Positions 55,277 through 64,000 of a DNA stretch of 64,000 nucleotides are shown here, one piece after another. The stretch's first letter is position 1. The number at the start of each line of letters is the position of its first letter. The DNA comes from Synechococcus sp. NB0720_010 (GTDB lineage: Bacteria; Cyanobacteriota; Cyanobacteriia; PCC-6307; Cyanobiaceae): NCBI RefSeq assembly GCF_023078835.1, contig NZ_CP090898.1, positions 62,001 through 126,000 on the forward strand. The letters run 5' to 3'. A program made the position numbers and the translations under genes. The notes under the pieces were generated by a model. It saw only the letters and a list, made by a program, of their open reading frames with translations. It did no database searches and was not told the DNA's origin.

Positions 55277-55370
55277 CTGAGCTCGTGCAACCTGGCCAAA
55301 TTAAGAGGCCGAAGTGGCCCTCGTCGCGTTTGCTGCAGAGGTTCGCAACATTTGAAACCTCCTGTTGTGA

Positions 55371-56369
55371 TTAGCCCCGGTGTTTCAGCCCGGCGTCCTC
55401 GAAGACCGCCTCGAGCGTGGGCGCATGGCTCACCAAGCCAAAGCGCTCCGGAGGGCTGATCGGGTCGTGGACAAAGTGCCGCTGGCGGATCGAGAAACGA
55501 TCCCAAGCATTCACTTCGATCCGCAGGAGCTTGATCAGGCCTTCAATCAGCCAACCCTGGAGATCCAGGCCAAATGGTGGGTACCAGGCGCGGCGCCAGC
55601 GGCAGAGGCGTCTGACGGTTTCATCCACCGTCACCATCGGCTGTCCCAGCACCAAGCGTCGGACGGCACCCTGGCCGACCTCTGGATTGGGCTGATGGGG
55701 ATGGGTCGCCAGCTGGACGCAAACCCGGGCGATGTCGGCCGCATGGATGAAGTGGAAGCTGGCCTCGGCCCGCAGCCACTTGGCCAGCCAGAGCCAGCGG
55801 GCGCCTTCCTTCAGTCCGGCCGTCAGGTAGCTGGTGGGGAATTTGCCGCCGCCGTCCACCCGTCCGCCAAACACAAGTGTCGGGAACACCGCCACGATGC
55901 GCTGGGCTAAGGGATGCTGCTCCAGCTGCTCCAGGCACTGGGCTTTGGTTTGGATGTATTCGGTGCCGTAGGGCATCGCCTCCGGCAGCAGCTTCAGGTC
56001 CTTGTTGAGGATGCTCGCGGTGGAGAAATAGACCACCTGCTCCAGCACCTCTGGATTGGTGGCCGCCAGCATCTGCTTCACCGCCACCACGTTCACCTGT
56101 TGGGCCCGTTCGGGATCGCCCCAGGCGGTGGCGGTATGGATGATGCGGGTGGCCGAGGCGATCTGGGCGCGGTGGGGTTCCACATCGCGTAGGTCGCCCA
56201 CCAACAGGGTGATGCGCGGATCGTTGGCCGGGACGGCGGTCAGCTTGCTGGGATCGCGAAGCCAGAGCAACAGCTCGGCGTCGCTCTCGCGGTAGAGCAG
56301 ATCAGCGATGTGCTGGCCAACGCAGCCGCTGGCCCCAGTAATCAGGATCCGTGCGGGGGCCGAACTCAA
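55371..56369 (-). CDS. NAD-dependent epimerase/dehydratase family protein
   Basis: A 332-residue extended short-chain dehydrogenase. The N-terminal Rossmann motif is [16 protein letters not shown], the catalytic Tyr/Lys pair is in TEYIQTKAQ (YxxxK), and HTATAWGD and [12 protein letters not shown] fit nucleotide-sugar or dihydroflavonol-reductase-like enzymes. Substrate unknown. It ends about 95 bases upstream of petJ and its start overlaps the hemE stop by 4 bases. Confidence 0.9.
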   Translation of the reverse strand: MSSAPARILITGASGCVGQHIADLLYRESDAELLLWLRDPSKLTAVPANDPRITLLVGDLRDVEPHRAQIASATRIIHTATAWGDPERAQQVNVVAVKQMLAATNPEVLEQVVYFSTASILNKDLKLLPEAMPYGTEYIQTKAQCLEQLEQHPLAQRIVAVFPTLVFGGRVDGGGKFPTSYLTAGLKEGARWLWLAKWLRAEASFHFIHAADIARVCVQLATHPHQPNPEVGQGAVRRLVLGQPMVTVDETVRRLCRWRRAWYPPFGLDLQGWLIEGLIKLLRIEVNAWDRFSIRQRHFVHDPISPPERFGLVSHAPTLEAVFEDAGLKHRG

Positions 56370-57424
56370 ACCGCAGCTCCGAGGCGGTCCATCACGGACT
56401 TGCCGGCTTCGAAGAAGAACTGACCGTTCTCTTCAGGGGTTCCAGGAAGGATGCCGTGACCCAGGTTCAGGATGTGCTTCCGGCCGCGGGCCTTACGCAC
56501 GCAATCGTCGATGCGATCGCGGATCGCGTCTTGGCTGCCGAAGAGCAGGCCGGGGTCCACGTTGCCCTGAACACCGATGTGCTCGGGCATGCGGGCCAGG
56601 CCTTCGGCCATGTCCACGGTCCAGTCCAGGGAGACGATGTCCACACCGGTCTTGGCCATCCGCTCAATCACGCCAGCGCTGCCGGAGATGTAGAGGATGA
56701 AGGGGGTGTCGGGGTGGGTCTGCTTGACCAGGTCCACCACCTTCTTTTGATAGGGCGCGGCGAAGGTGTCGTAGTCAGCTGGGCTCAGCTGACCGGCCCA
56801 GGAGTCGAACATCTGCACCACCTGTGCACCGGAATCGATCTGGTAGCGCAGGTAGTTGGCGATCGACTCGGCGAAGTGATCCAGCAACTTGTGCAGGATC
56901 TGGGGTTCGCGGAAGGCCATGGCCTTGATCACCGCGTAGTTCTTGCTGCTCTTGCCCTCAACGACGTAGGCCGCCAGGGTCCAGGGGGCACCGACAAAAC
57001 CGAGGACGGCAGCCTCGTTGCCCACGCTTTGGCGCAGGCGGCCCAGCACCTCACCCACAAAAGGCATGGTCTCAGCCGGGTTCAGGGGAGTCAGGGCCTC
57101 CACCTGAGCCATCGAGCGGATGGGGTCCTGGATTTGGGGCCCCTTGCTCTCGATGATGTCGAAGTCAATGCCCATGCCGGGCAGGGGCGTGAGGATGTCG
57201 GAGAAGAGGATGACGCCGTCGGGCTTGAAGGCGTTGAACGGCTGCATCGAGATCTCGTAGGAGAGATCCGGGTTCTCCGAGCGCTCGCGGAAGCTGGGGT
57301 ATTTGTCGCGCAGGTCGCGGTAGATCTTCATGTACCGCCCGGCCTGGCGCATCATCCAGACCGGAGGACGCTCCACCTGCTCACCACGGGCGGCGCGCAG
57401 CAGCAGAGGGGCGTTGGAAGACAT
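56366..57424 (-). CDS. hemE: Uroporphyrinogen decarboxylase
   Basis: HemE removes four carboxyl groups from uroporphyrinogen III on the way to haem and chlorophyll. The 352-residue product has the N-terminal [25 protein letters not shown]-type segment ([16 protein letters not shown]), [16 protein letters not shown], and [12 protein letters not shown]. The length is typical. It lies between glgB and the epimerase gene on the same strand, with the epimerase coupled by a 4-base overlap. Confidence 0.97.
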   Translation of the reverse strand: MSSNAPLLLRAARGEQVERPPVWMMRQAGRYMKIYRDLRDKYPSFRERSENPDLSYEISMQPFNAFKPDGVILFSDILTPLPGMGIDFDIIESKGPQIQDPIRSMAQVEALTPLNPAETMPFVGEVLGRLRQSVGNEAAVLGFVGAPWTLAAYVVEGKSSKNYAVIKAMAFREPQILHKLLDHFAESIANYLRYQIDSGAQVVQMFDSWAGQLSPADYDTFAAPYQKKVVDLVKQTHPDTPFILYISGSAGVIERMAKTGVDIVSLDWTVDMAEGLARMPEHIGVQGNVDPGLLFGSQDAIRDRIDDCVRKARGRKHILNLGHGILPGTPEENGQFFFEAGKSVMDRLGAAV

Positions 57425-57450
57425 GAGGACCAGCGAAGGGGCCTTGGAAC

Positions 57451-59805
57451 CTACCCGAGCAGACCCCCGATTGAGGCCTTCCAGGCGCCGGGTTCCGCCG
57501 CATCGTCATGAACTTCAGTCTCGCCGGCAGCCTGGCCCTCCTGGCTGCGCTTCTCATCCCGCTTGAAGACCAGCACCGACAGGGGGGGCAGGCAGAGATC
57601 GAGGGAGTTCTCGTAGCTGTGAATGCCCCACTCGTCGGTGAACTTGCCGCCGAGGTTGCCCAGGTTGCTGCCGCCATAACGGGCGGCATCAGTGTTCAAC
57701 ACCTCGGTGTAGAAGCCGCTCAGCGGCACGCCCACCCGGTAGTGCGAGTGGCTTTGCGGGGTGAAGTTCGCCACCACGACCAACCATTGGCCGGTCGTGC
57801 TCTCCCGGCGCATGAAGCTGATGACTGAATGACGGTTGTCATTGCAGTCGATCCATTGGAAGCCGTACTCCTCAAAGTCATCCCGCCAGAGAGCTGGTTG
57901 TGACTTGTAGAAGACGTTCAGGTCATCCACCAAGCACTGCAGGCCTTGATGGGGCTCGTACTGCAGCAGATCCCACTGCAGGTCACCCCAGACATTCCAT
58001 TCGGCCCGTTGACCGAATTCCATCCCCATGAAGATGGTCTTCTTGCCGGGATGGGTCCACATGTAGGCCAGCAGTGCCCGGGTGTTGGCGAACTTCTGCC
58101 AGTCGTCCCCAGGCATCTTGTGGAGCAGGTTGCTCTTGCCGTGCACCACCTCGTCGTGGCTCAGGGCGAGCATGAAGTTCTCGGTGTAGGCGTACCAGAT
58201 CGAGAAGGTGACGTTGTTCTGGTGGAACTGGCGGAACCAGGGGTCGAGCTCGAAGTAATCGAGCATGTCGTGCATCCAGCCCATGTTCCATTTGAGGTTG
58301 AACCCCAAACCGCCCATGTCCGTGGGCTTGGTCACCATCGGCCAGGTGGTGGATTCCTCGGCAATCGAGAGGGCCCCAGGGAAGTGCTGGAAGAGCACGT
58401 GGTTGGCCTGCTGGAGGAACTGAACCGCTTCGGTGTTCTCCCGCCCGCCGTGCTCATTGGCAATCCACTCGCCATCGGGACGCAGGTAATCCCGGTAGAG
58501 CATCGAGGCCACCGCATCGACGCGGATGCCATCGATGTGGAACTGCTCAAACCAATAGATCAGGTTGGCAACAAGGAAGTTGCGGACTTCGTTGCGGCTG
58601 TAGTTGAAGATCAGCGTTCCCCATTCCTTGTGCTCACCGATGCGGGGATCAGCGTGCTCATAGAGGTGGGCGCCATCAAAGAAGGCCAGGCCATGGGCAT
58701 CCTTCGGGAAGTGCCCAGGAACCCAATCGAGAATCACGCCAATGCCTTCGGCGTGGCAGCGATCGACGAAGGCCCGGAATTCATCGGGCCGGCCAAAGCG
58801 GCTGGTGGGCGCATACCAACCCGTGACCTGGTAGCCCCAGGAGCCATCGAAGGGATGCTCCGAGATCGGCATCAATTCGATGTGGGTGAAGCCCCGTTCC
58901 TTCACATAGGGGATCACCCGATCGGCTAGCTCGGGGTAGGTCAGGAGGCGCGCGCCGGGCTTGAGGTCGGCGGCGGGGACGGGCGCACGGGCTTTGCCGT
59001 CGGCCTCGATGTAGGGCTGATCGGCGCTGGCGTGCATCCAGCTGCCCAGGTGCATCTCATAGACCGAGATCGGCTGGTCGAGGGGATTGCGGCTATCCCG
59101 CTCCTGCATCCAGCTGCTGTCCGCCCAGGTGTAACCCTCCAGGGCTTCGACCACCGAGCCGTTATCGGGCCTGACCTCGTGGCGGAAGCCGTAGGGATCG
59201 GCTTTTTGATAGCAGTGCCCCTGCTGGCTGCGGATCTCGTACTTGTAGATCTCGCCAGGCTTGAGCCCCGGGATGAACAGTTCCCAGCAGCCGCCCAGGC
59301 GCGACTGCATGGGGTGATGACGACCGTCCCAGCCATTGAAGTTGCCCAGCACCGAGACGCTGCGGGCGTTCGGAGCCCAGAGGCAGAACATCACCCCGGC
59401 GACACCATCGCGGCTCACCACATGGGCGCCCATCCGCTGCCAGATGTGGTGGTGGTTGCCTTCGGCAAAAAGATGGCGATCGAGATCGCCCATCCACTCG
59501 TCGCGGAAGGCCCAGGGGTCATGGGCGACGTGTTCGATGCCGCCGCGCTGCACCCGGACCTGATAGCCGCTGCCGGGGTTGCTGGGCAGCTCAGCCTCAA
59601 ACACCCAGGGGTGATGGGGCGTTTCCATCGCCTGGGGGGCGCCTGCGCCGATCAGTTCAACCCGATCGGCCTCAGGCATCCAGACCCGGACCACCCATTG
59701 ACCGTTGTCGAGGGGCTGTGGACCGAGGACAGCCTGGGGATGGTCATGGCGGCATTCCGCAAGGCGCTGACCGTCTTCAACCATCCACTCGAGCTGAGCC
59801 AGCAC
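57451..59805 (-). CDS. glgB: 1,4-alpha-glucan branching enzyme
   Basis: GH13 enzyme that adds alpha-1,6 branches to glycogen. The 784-residue protein has two N-terminal carbohydrate-binding (CBM48-type) modules, then the catalytic barrel with the four GH13 regions: [19 protein letters not shown] (nucleophile Asp), AEESTTWP (acid Glu) and LSHDEVVHG. The C-terminal beta domain is followed by an extra acidic/Glu-rich tail of about 40 residues that is not in the usual fold. Glycogen is the picocyanobacterial storage polymer. Confidence 0.97.
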   Translation of the reverse strand: MLAQLEWMVEDGQRLAECRHDHPQAVLGPQPLDNGQWVVRVWMPEADRVELIGAGAPQAMETPHHPWVFEAELPSNPGSGYQVRVQRGGIEHVAHDPWAFRDEWMGDLDRHLFAEGNHHHIWQRMGAHVVSRDGVAGVMFCLWAPNARSVSVLGNFNGWDGRHHPMQSRLGGCWELFIPGLKPGEIYKYEIRSQQGHCYQKADPYGFRHEVRPDNGSVVEALEGYTWADSSWMQERDSRNPLDQPISVYEMHLGSWMHASADQPYIEADGKARAPVPAADLKPGARLLTYPELADRVIPYVKERGFTHIELMPISEHPFDGSWGYQVTGWYAPTSRFGRPDEFRAFVDRCHAEGIGVILDWVPGHFPKDAHGLAFFDGAHLYEHADPRIGEHKEWGTLIFNYSRNEVRNFLVANLIYWFEQFHIDGIRVDAVASMLYRDYLRPDGEWIANEHGGRENTEAVQFLQQANHVLFQHFPGALSIAEESTTWPMVTKPTDMGGLGFNLKWNMGWMHDMLDYFELDPWFRQFHQNNVTFSIWYAYTENFMLALSHDEVVHGKSNLLHKMPGDDWQKFANTRALLAYMWTHPGKKTIFMGMEFGQRAEWNVWGDLQWDLLQYEPHQGLQCLVDDLNVFYKSQPALWRDDFEEYGFQWIDCNDNRHSVISFMRRESTTGQWLVVVANFTPQSHSHYRVGVPLSGFYTEVLNTDAARYGGSNLGNLGGKFTDEWGIHSYENSLDLCLPPLSVLVFKRDEKRSQEGQAAGETEVHDDAAEPGAWKASIGGLLG

Positions 59806-59851
59806 AGGACCTCAAGGCAAAGCGTGGCTGGGAGCTTAAGCGGGTTTTTGC

Positions 59852-60616
59852 CTAAGAAGCTGCAGCCGGTGCAGCAGGTTGTTCGGGGAAGTCGACGCCG
59901 GTGATTTGGTTCTCGTTGTTGAGGATCACGTAGAGGTTGTCGCTGAGGCGGTTGAAGTGAACATTCACCAGAACCAGACGCATCTCCGGCGTCGACTCCG
60001 CCTCAACGACGCGGTTGATGTTGACGAAGTTTCCGGTGATGCGCTGCAGCCCGAGCCACTTGCGCTGGAGGGCGTCAGGGGTGATCTCCTCCTGGAAGGA
60101 GGGGCTGAGGAAGCTTTGGGCCGTGATGAAGTTCCCCGTGCTCACGGCCTCGATGAAGCTCTTGGCCACCAGGCTCGTGGCATCGTCGGCACGGTCGACG
60201 TAGTAGCGGGAGAGTTTGCCCTCGCCATTGAGGACCATGAAGACCACGCGCTTACCGGCGCTGGTGTTCAGTTCCGCCTCGACGATGCTCTTGCCCATGC
60301 CGCTGCGAACACTCAGCAGGGTGTAGCCCAGGATCTTGGGCTGGGTGCGCATGGTGGCCGCGATCATCGAGGGGCTGGTGATCGCTTGCCGTTCAGCCGA
60401 AAACTGGGCGTAGCGGGCGTTGGCATCTCCGTCTTTAACGGCCTTCAAGATCCGGAGTGCCGCTGCCCTGGCCTGGTCCACGCTCAGCGCGCTGCCTTGG
60501 GCAATGGCCTTGGGCTGCGGATTGGACACCGCTTGCCCAGGCGCGGGGCTTGCCAACAGGCCAGACGTCGCCATGGCCAGGAGACCGGCGGAGAGCAGGC
60601 GCAGGTGGCGCGGCAT
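59852..60616 (-). CDS. Secreted protein, DUF3887-like, unknown
   Basis: A 254-residue protein with a signal peptide (LLSAGLLAMATSGLLASPAPGQA). The mature region contains two similar alpha/beta segments, AALRILKAVKDGDANARYAQF then SLVAKSFIEAVSTGNFITAQSFL. Each resembles the small alpha+beta fold of DUF3887/SnoaL-like domains. Function unknown; a periplasmic role is inferred from the signal peptide. It lies between glgB and the CocE-type hydrolase. Confidence 0.78.
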   Translation of the reverse strand: MPRHLRLLSAGLLAMATSGLLASPAPGQAVSNPQPKAIAQGSALSVDQARAAALRILKAVKDGDANARYAQFSAERQAITSPSMIAATMRTQPKILGYTLLSVRSGMGKSIVEAELNTSAGKRVVFMVLNGEGKLSRYYVDRADDATSLVAKSFIEAVSTGNFITAQSFLSPSFQEEITPDALQRKWLGLQRITGNFVNINRVVEAESTPEMRLVLVNVHFNRLSDNLYVILNNENQITGVDFPEQPAAPAAAS

Positions 60617-60618
60617 TG

Positions 60619-60641
60619 CTGAGGCTCAAAGTGGGCCTCAG
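60619..60641. repeat. Inverted repeat at the CocE-type hydrolase stop
   Basis: CTGAGGC and GCCTCAG are separated by nine bases and overlap the last codons of the hydrolase gene, just upstream of the secreted-protein start. It could be a hairpin at the gene boundary; there is no T run. Confidence 0.3.
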
Positions 60642-62200
60642 TTTGCCCCAACCATCGGAAGAATGCTGAGGGCTGCGTTGCCCAGCCTGAGGGACACCGT
60701 GATCACGCGATGGTTGGGGCCCGCACCGGAGCGGGGCTGCGAGCCATCGCCCGGATTCACGGCAATCTGAGGCCAAGCAGCCAGGGCGATCGACAGCCTG
60801 AGGGCACAGCCCGCGTCGACGTTCAGCAGCAGCGGCTGCAGTGAGACCGTGCGCCGCTGAGACACCTGGGCTGATGCGCCAAGGATGCGGGAGAACCCCG
60901 TTGAGAGCTGCTCAATCCGGCCATCGCCATGGCAGAGCGAGAGGGCGACGCAGAGATCAAACCCCGGTTGATCCGAGACAGCCTCCAGCTCCAATTGCGG
61001 TTGGCCAAACACCTCGGTCGGGCGATCAAAGCGGGCGCTGGTGAAACAGCCCACGTCGGTGCGTGCATCGAGATCACGTCGATCGACCAGGCCCGCATCC
61101 AGTCCGAGGTGTCCTCCGCGGCCGGCCATGGGGCGCCATGGGTCGTGCACGATCACCACCTCCGGAGAGGGAGTGGCGTCCTGGCGGAGTTGCCCTTCAG
61201 CGGCGAGGCCGTTGCTGGCCAGGGACCAGCGTTGGCCGCTGCACTGCCGTGGTGATCGCTGCTGCCAGGCGCCGGAGCCCATCTCCATCAACTGGGTTTC
61301 CGGCAACGGCTGGGCTGGGGGCCGTCCACAGAGGTGCTCCTGGAAAAAGTCCAGCTGCAGCTGATCTAGTCCCCCCTGCCAGTTCAGGTGACTCCAGGCG
61401 CCAATGCGCAGCAGGCTGGATCCGCCGGCAGCCGTGGAACGTCTCCAAAGATCCAGCACACCCCTGAGGTGGGGGTCATGCCACCCGCCAATCAGAAGCA
61501 TCGGCCGCTGCCAGAGTTCCTCAGGCGGCTCGTAATGCCTCCAGCCCTCTGGACGCTCTGGGTCGCTCTTCAGCCAGCGCAGCCCCATGCCTGTGGGGTC
61601 GAAGCGCTCCAGCAAGTCCCAGCCTTCGCGCAAGAAGGATCCGCTCTCGAGGCTGCGGCGGATCTCCTCCCAGCCTTGATGATCCCCCTGCCGCTGGCAG
61701 CGTTGGGCGGCAAGCTGCAGCGCCCAGCCCAGGCCCAGGGCCCACCAATGACAGCCCCCCTCGCTGGCCCAATGCAGCCGTTCATCCAGGCCGCACATGG
61801 CCGGTGCAAGGGCATCCGGCAGATGCTCCGAGCCGGAGAGCAGTAGCTGGCTCAGTCCCTGGTAGGAGAAGCCGTAGGTCCCCACCTTTCCGTTGCACCA
61901 GGGCTGTTGGCGGATCCAGCGCAGGGTTGCGGTGGTGTCGCTGGCCTCCTGCTGGAAGCCGAGGAACTCCCCCTCCGAATCGCCGCGGCCGCGGACGTCT
62001 TGGACGAGAACGGCGAAGCCCCGCCTGGCGTACCAACTGGGGTGGGCGTAGGTGACGGTTGAGGCGATCGCCCGCCCGTAGGGCTGACGCATCAACAGGG
62101 AGGGCCAGGGACCTTGGCCCTCTGGCTTCCAGAGGGTTGACCTCAGGGCAGTCCCGTCAGAGCAGCGCAGCTGCTCTTGACTCACCGGACTTTCGGGCAA
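60638..62200 (-). CDS. CocE/NonD family hydrolase (X-Pro dipeptidyl peptidase type)
   Basis: A 520-residue alpha/beta hydrolase. The oxyanion and nucleophile region is GTYGFSYQGLSQLL, with the nucleophile Ser in GFSYQG, and GGWHDPHLRGVLDLW holds the later Asp/His positions. The C-terminal jelly-roll part follows (LELEAVSDQPGFDLCVALS). This matches acyl-esterase or dipeptidyl-peptidase members such as CocE. The substrate is unknown. The start overlaps the small secreted-protein gene by 19 bases. Confidence 0.9.
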   Translation of the reverse strand: MPESPVSQEQLRCSDGTALRSTLWKPEGQGPWPSLLMRQPYGRAIASTVTYAHPSWYARRGFAVLVQDVRGRGDSEGEFLGFQQEASDTTATLRWIRQQPWCNGKVGTYGFSYQGLSQLLLSGSEHLPDALAPAMCGLDERLHWASEGGCHWWALGLGWALQLAAQRCQRQGDHQGWEEIRRSLESGSFLREGWDLLERFDPTGMGLRWLKSDPERPEGWRHYEPPEELWQRPMLLIGGWHDPHLRGVLDLWRRSTAAGGSSLLRIGAWSHLNWQGGLDQLQLDFFQEHLCGRPPAQPLPETQLMEMGSGAWQQRSPRQCSGQRWSLASNGLAAEGQLRQDATPSPEVVIVHDPWRPMAGRGGHLGLDAGLVDRRDLDARTDVGCFTSARFDRPTEVFGQPQLELEAVSDQPGFDLCVALSLCHGDGRIEQLSTGFSRILGASAQVSQRRTVSLQPLLLNVDAGCALRLSIALAAWPQIAVNPGDGSQPRSGAGPNHRVITVSLRLGNAALSILPMVGAN

Positions 62201-62466
62201 TACAGGCCCACCACATAGGTGGAGAGGATCTCGGCGTCGGTGGTGTTCAGACCCTGCTGCTTGGCGACCAGGGCTGTCGCCTCAGGGGAGTTGTAAGAGA
62301 TGCCCTTGGCGTTGAGAGCCTGCAGTTCTCCGCAGAGGGCCTTGGCTTTCTGGGGGTTCTGCTTGACCGACTCCAGCAGCGCAGAGTCCGCAAGTGCCGG
62401 AGCGGCCTGGATGAAACAGAGGGTTGCAGCGGCCAGGGACAGGCCGCAAAGGCGGAGGCGTGTCAC
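62182..62466 (-). CDS. Small secreted protein, unknown
   Basis: A 94-residue protein with a signal peptide (LRLCGLSLAAATLCFIQAAPALA) and a mature helical domain (SALLESVKQNPQKAKALCGELQAL, then ALVAKQQGLNTTDAEILSTYVVGLYCPKV) with a conserved-looking Cys pair. The compact helical pattern is typical of small cyanobacterial lumenal proteins, but I recognise no named family. It overlaps the start of the CocE-type gene by 19 bases. Confidence 0.72.
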   Translation of the reverse strand: MTRLRLCGLSLAAATLCFIQAAPALADSALLESVKQNPQKAKALCGELQALNAKGISYNSPEATALVAKQQGLNTTDAEILSTYVVGLYCPKVR

Positions 62467-62527
62467 TGAAAGGACTCCCGATGGATCTATTTGAGGTCGC
62501 CTGTGCTACAGCGCTGCGCGCTAGGGG

Positions 62528-62932
62528 TCACTTCGTCGAGCGACTGGCCGCCTGCGCCCGTTTGATCCAAGTTCGAATCAGGGCGGGTGTGATGCGTGCC
62601 GGGGCCATCCCAGTCAGCGAGCGCTCGAGGCGCCCCAGCTGGGTCAAGAGCTGCTGGGGCGATGCCGCCGCTAGGCCCTGACGATTGGCGATCCCCGCGT
62701 AGAGCAGGAGGGCCGCTTGGTAGGGCTCAAGATCGAGCTCCACCACCAGCTGGGCCTGACCGCGCAGTTTGCGCAGCTGACGTTCCAGCGCCCCACCCCG
62801 TCTGGAGAGCTGATCGAGGTCCCGATCGGAGAGGGCGGCAATCGCTGGCCAGCTTTGGATGCCGGCTTCCATCAGGACAGCCTGCTCCCTGGCGAAATGT
62901 GAGGGAAGCGGATAGGGGCTGCCTTCGCTCAC
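62528..62932 (-). CDS. DUF4332-like helix-hairpin-helix protein
   Basis: From GTG at 62932 a 134-residue soluble protein. Two internally similar helical segments, EAGIQSWPAIAALSDRDLDQL and YAGIANRQGLAAASPQQLLTQLGRL, look like helix-hairpin-helix units of the DUF4332 type found with radixin-like or DNA/protein-binding domains. GTG at 62932 overlaps the Ycf51 stop in GTGA, which makes it better than the ATG at 62974. The cellular role is unknown. Confidence 0.72.
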   Translation of the reverse strand: MSEGSPYPLPSHFAREQAVLMEAGIQSWPAIAALSDRDLDQLSRRGGALERQLRKLRGQAQLVVELDLEPYQAALLLYAGIANRQGLAAASPQQLLTQLGRLERSLTGMAPARITPALIRTWIKRAQAASRSTK

Positions 62933-63402
62933 CGCTTGGCGTTGACGCTCACTGTCACGTCGCCCGTGGCCCAATCGCGAACGGCGGTGGCCAGCACCAC
63001 GGGGCGATCAACGCCATCGCCTTGGGGTTCGACCCGGCGGAGGCGGACTTCAACGGTGGGGTCCTTGCGGCCGCTGCCGCGTAGGTTGCGGGCGACCTGT
63101 TCCACGCTGGGTCCAAAGGTCTCGGCAGCGAGGTCCGCTGGTGCGGCTGCCACGACGAGATCAGAGCCGTTGTCGAAGACCACGGGAACACTGACGGCCC
63201 CCTCCACCAACAGCCGGGGCGCGTAGCTCACGGCAAAGGCCAGACAGGACAGCGAGAGGAGCACGGTGAAGCTGGTGACGCCCACCAAGCGGAAGCGGAA
63301 GCCCCAGCGGGCCAGAAAGGCCACCACGGTGATCAGCAGTAGTCCACCAGCGGCAATCCCCAGCCATTCGCCAGCCGTGAGCAAGAGGGGATCGGCGCGC
63401 AT
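62929..63402 (-). CDS. Ycf51 family protein (DUF2518)
   Basis: A 157-residue protein with two N-terminal membrane helices (LGIAAGGLLLITVVAFLARW and SFTVLLSLSCLAFAVSYA) and a soluble part with EQVARNLRGSGRKDPTVEVRLRRV. This matches Ycf51/DUF2518, shared by cyanobacteria and some plastids, with a thylakoid-associated but unsettled role. It is divergent from the TamB-like gene, and its stop is coupled to the next gene by GTGA. Confidence 0.83.
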   Translation of the reverse strand: MRADPLLLTAGEWLGIAAGGLLLITVVAFLARWGFRFRLVGVTSFTVLLSLSCLAFAVSYAPRLLVEGAVSVPVVFDNGSDLVVAAAPADLAAETFGPSVEQVARNLRGSGRKDPTVEVRLRRVEPQGDGVDRPVVLATAVRDWATGDVTVSVNAKR

Positions 63403-63435
63403 GGCGGATGTTCTGGATCAAGAAACACTCTTATA

Positions 63436-64000
63436 TTGCGGCCTTCTCAGCCCCCGAGACCCACGGGCCCAGCGCGCCGCCGAAGGAATCCCAGAACGCG
63501 CGGCCCCGCGGCCTCTTCCCTGCCTGCCCTGCTGGCGGCCGCGGGGATCGCGCTGACTTGGTTTGGCCTCGATCGTGTCGCGGCCTGGCAGTACGGCCTG
63601 CGAAAGCCCTGGCTCGAGTTCCTCGCCAGTCGCTCCATGGGGCATCCCCTGGAGCTCGGTCCCTATCGCGGATTGCGGCCCCTCGGTCTGGCGGCCGGCG
63701 CCAGTCGCTTCACGCCGGGGCTCGACAACCCATCCACGATCGAGGCCCAGGCGGTTTCGGTCTCCCTGGACCCCCTGCGCAGCCTGCTGACCCGCAGCTG
63801 GGTGTTGCAGTTTCAAATTGATCGTGCCCGCGTTGACCTGCGGCGCAACAGCCAAGGCTCCTTCTGGCAACTGGGGCGTGTGCCTGCGGGGGGACAACCG
63901 CCCGCATTGACACTGCGTTATGGCTTGAGCGGCGGCCCCGCCCAGGTGCGCATTCACGGGGCGAAGGGTGAGTCGACGTCCCTGGCGCTGGAGGGATCCC
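63436..64000 (+). CDS. TamB-like (DUF490) translocation/assembly protein, 5' part
   Basis: The first 188 codons of a plus-strand gene that continues past the right edge. After a basic Pro/Arg-rich start comes one membrane helix (LPALLAAAGIALTWFGL), then the periplasmic beginning of the TamB family (LELGPYRGLRPLGLAAGAS, STIEAQAVSVSLDPLRSLL, WVLQFQIDRARVDLRRNSQG). Large AsmA/TamB proteins help insert outer-membrane proteins or move lipids. TTG at 63436 is the only plausible start in this frame, but it lies in a TATATT that looks like a -10, so the real start may be different. Confidence 0.75.
   Translation, partial: MRPSQPPRPTGPARRRRNPRTRGPAASSLPALLAAAGIALTWFGLDRVAAWQYGLRKPWLEFLASRSMGHPLELGPYRGLRPLGLAAGASRFTPGLDNPSTIEAQAVSVSLDPLRSLLTRSWVLQFQIDRARVDLRRNSQGSFWQLGRVPAGGQPPALTLRYGLSGGPAQVRIHGAKGESTSLALEGS

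Overview
The window comes from a GC-rich picocyanobacterium of the marine or brackish Synechococcus/Cyanobium group. The evidence is psb27, petJ (cytochrome c6), a Ycf51 protein, a ferrochelatase with a chlorophyll-binding-type tail, a transaldolase carrying EF-hands, a GlgB branching enzyme, and many small cyanobacterium-only families. Genes are tightly packed, often with 1- or 4-base start/stop overlaps. Both window edges cut a gene: a secreted SNase-like protein on the left and a TamB-like protein on the right. I saw no tRNA or rRNA gene, no IS element, no prophage and no CRISPR array.

Region by region: (1) 1-3.8 kb, minus strand: ferrochelatase, M23 peptidase, acetolactate synthase and a partial secreted protein. 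(2) 3.9-8.5 kb, plus strand: a solitary tyrosine recombinase, cobO, pyrH, frr and a geranylgeranyl-reductase-like flavoprotein. (3) 8.5-14 kb, minus strand: a stand-alone cNMP-binding protein, transaldolase-EF-hand, ftsI, an FtsL-like protein and a CPBP protease. (4) 14-21 kb: a tandem histidine phosphatase, a catalytically dead-looking dihydroorotase homologue, lepB, a large unknown membrane protein, an ArsC/Spx-type protein, a 2Fe-2S ferredoxin, a methyltransferase and a pyrophosphatase. (5) 21-31 kb: an HTH protein, proS, psb27, purA, a PfkB kinase, cutA, cobK, ssb, a DUF2854 protein, argB and a TPR/DUF3153-like protein. (6) 31-42 kb: priA, rpoD with a histone-H1-like tail, a polyprenyl-phosphate glycosyltransferase module (DPM1-GtrA, GT-C, PAP2), a DUF1824 protein, hemC and a ClC channel. 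(7) 42-53 kb: a second pyrophosphatase, a LOG protein, an M32 carboxypeptidase, a run of small enzymes (OsmC, DUF2721, DCC, YjbQ, cupin, PCD), asnB and clpB. (8) 53-64 kb: small secreted proteins, petJ, an epimerase, hemE, glgB, a CocE-type hydrolase, a DUF4332-like protein, Ycf51 and the TamB start.

Most content is housekeeping. Tetrapyrrole and cobalamin synthesis (hemH, cobO, cobK, hemC, hemE) and photosynthesis support (psb27, petJ, ycf51, 2Fe-2S ferredoxin) are spread through the window rather than clustered. No obvious new multi-gene system is visible. The most unusual points are domain fusions (IlvB zinc ribbon, transaldolase EF-hands, RpoD Lys/Ala tail, tandem phosphatase, TPR-DUF3153), a dihydroorotase homologue without metal ligands, two family I pyrophosphatases with different active sites, and non-coding inverted repeats, notably at 13957-13987 and upstream of proS.

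Start codons were assigned by eye and several differ from the longest open frame. Family names rest on recognised motifs, not on database searches.
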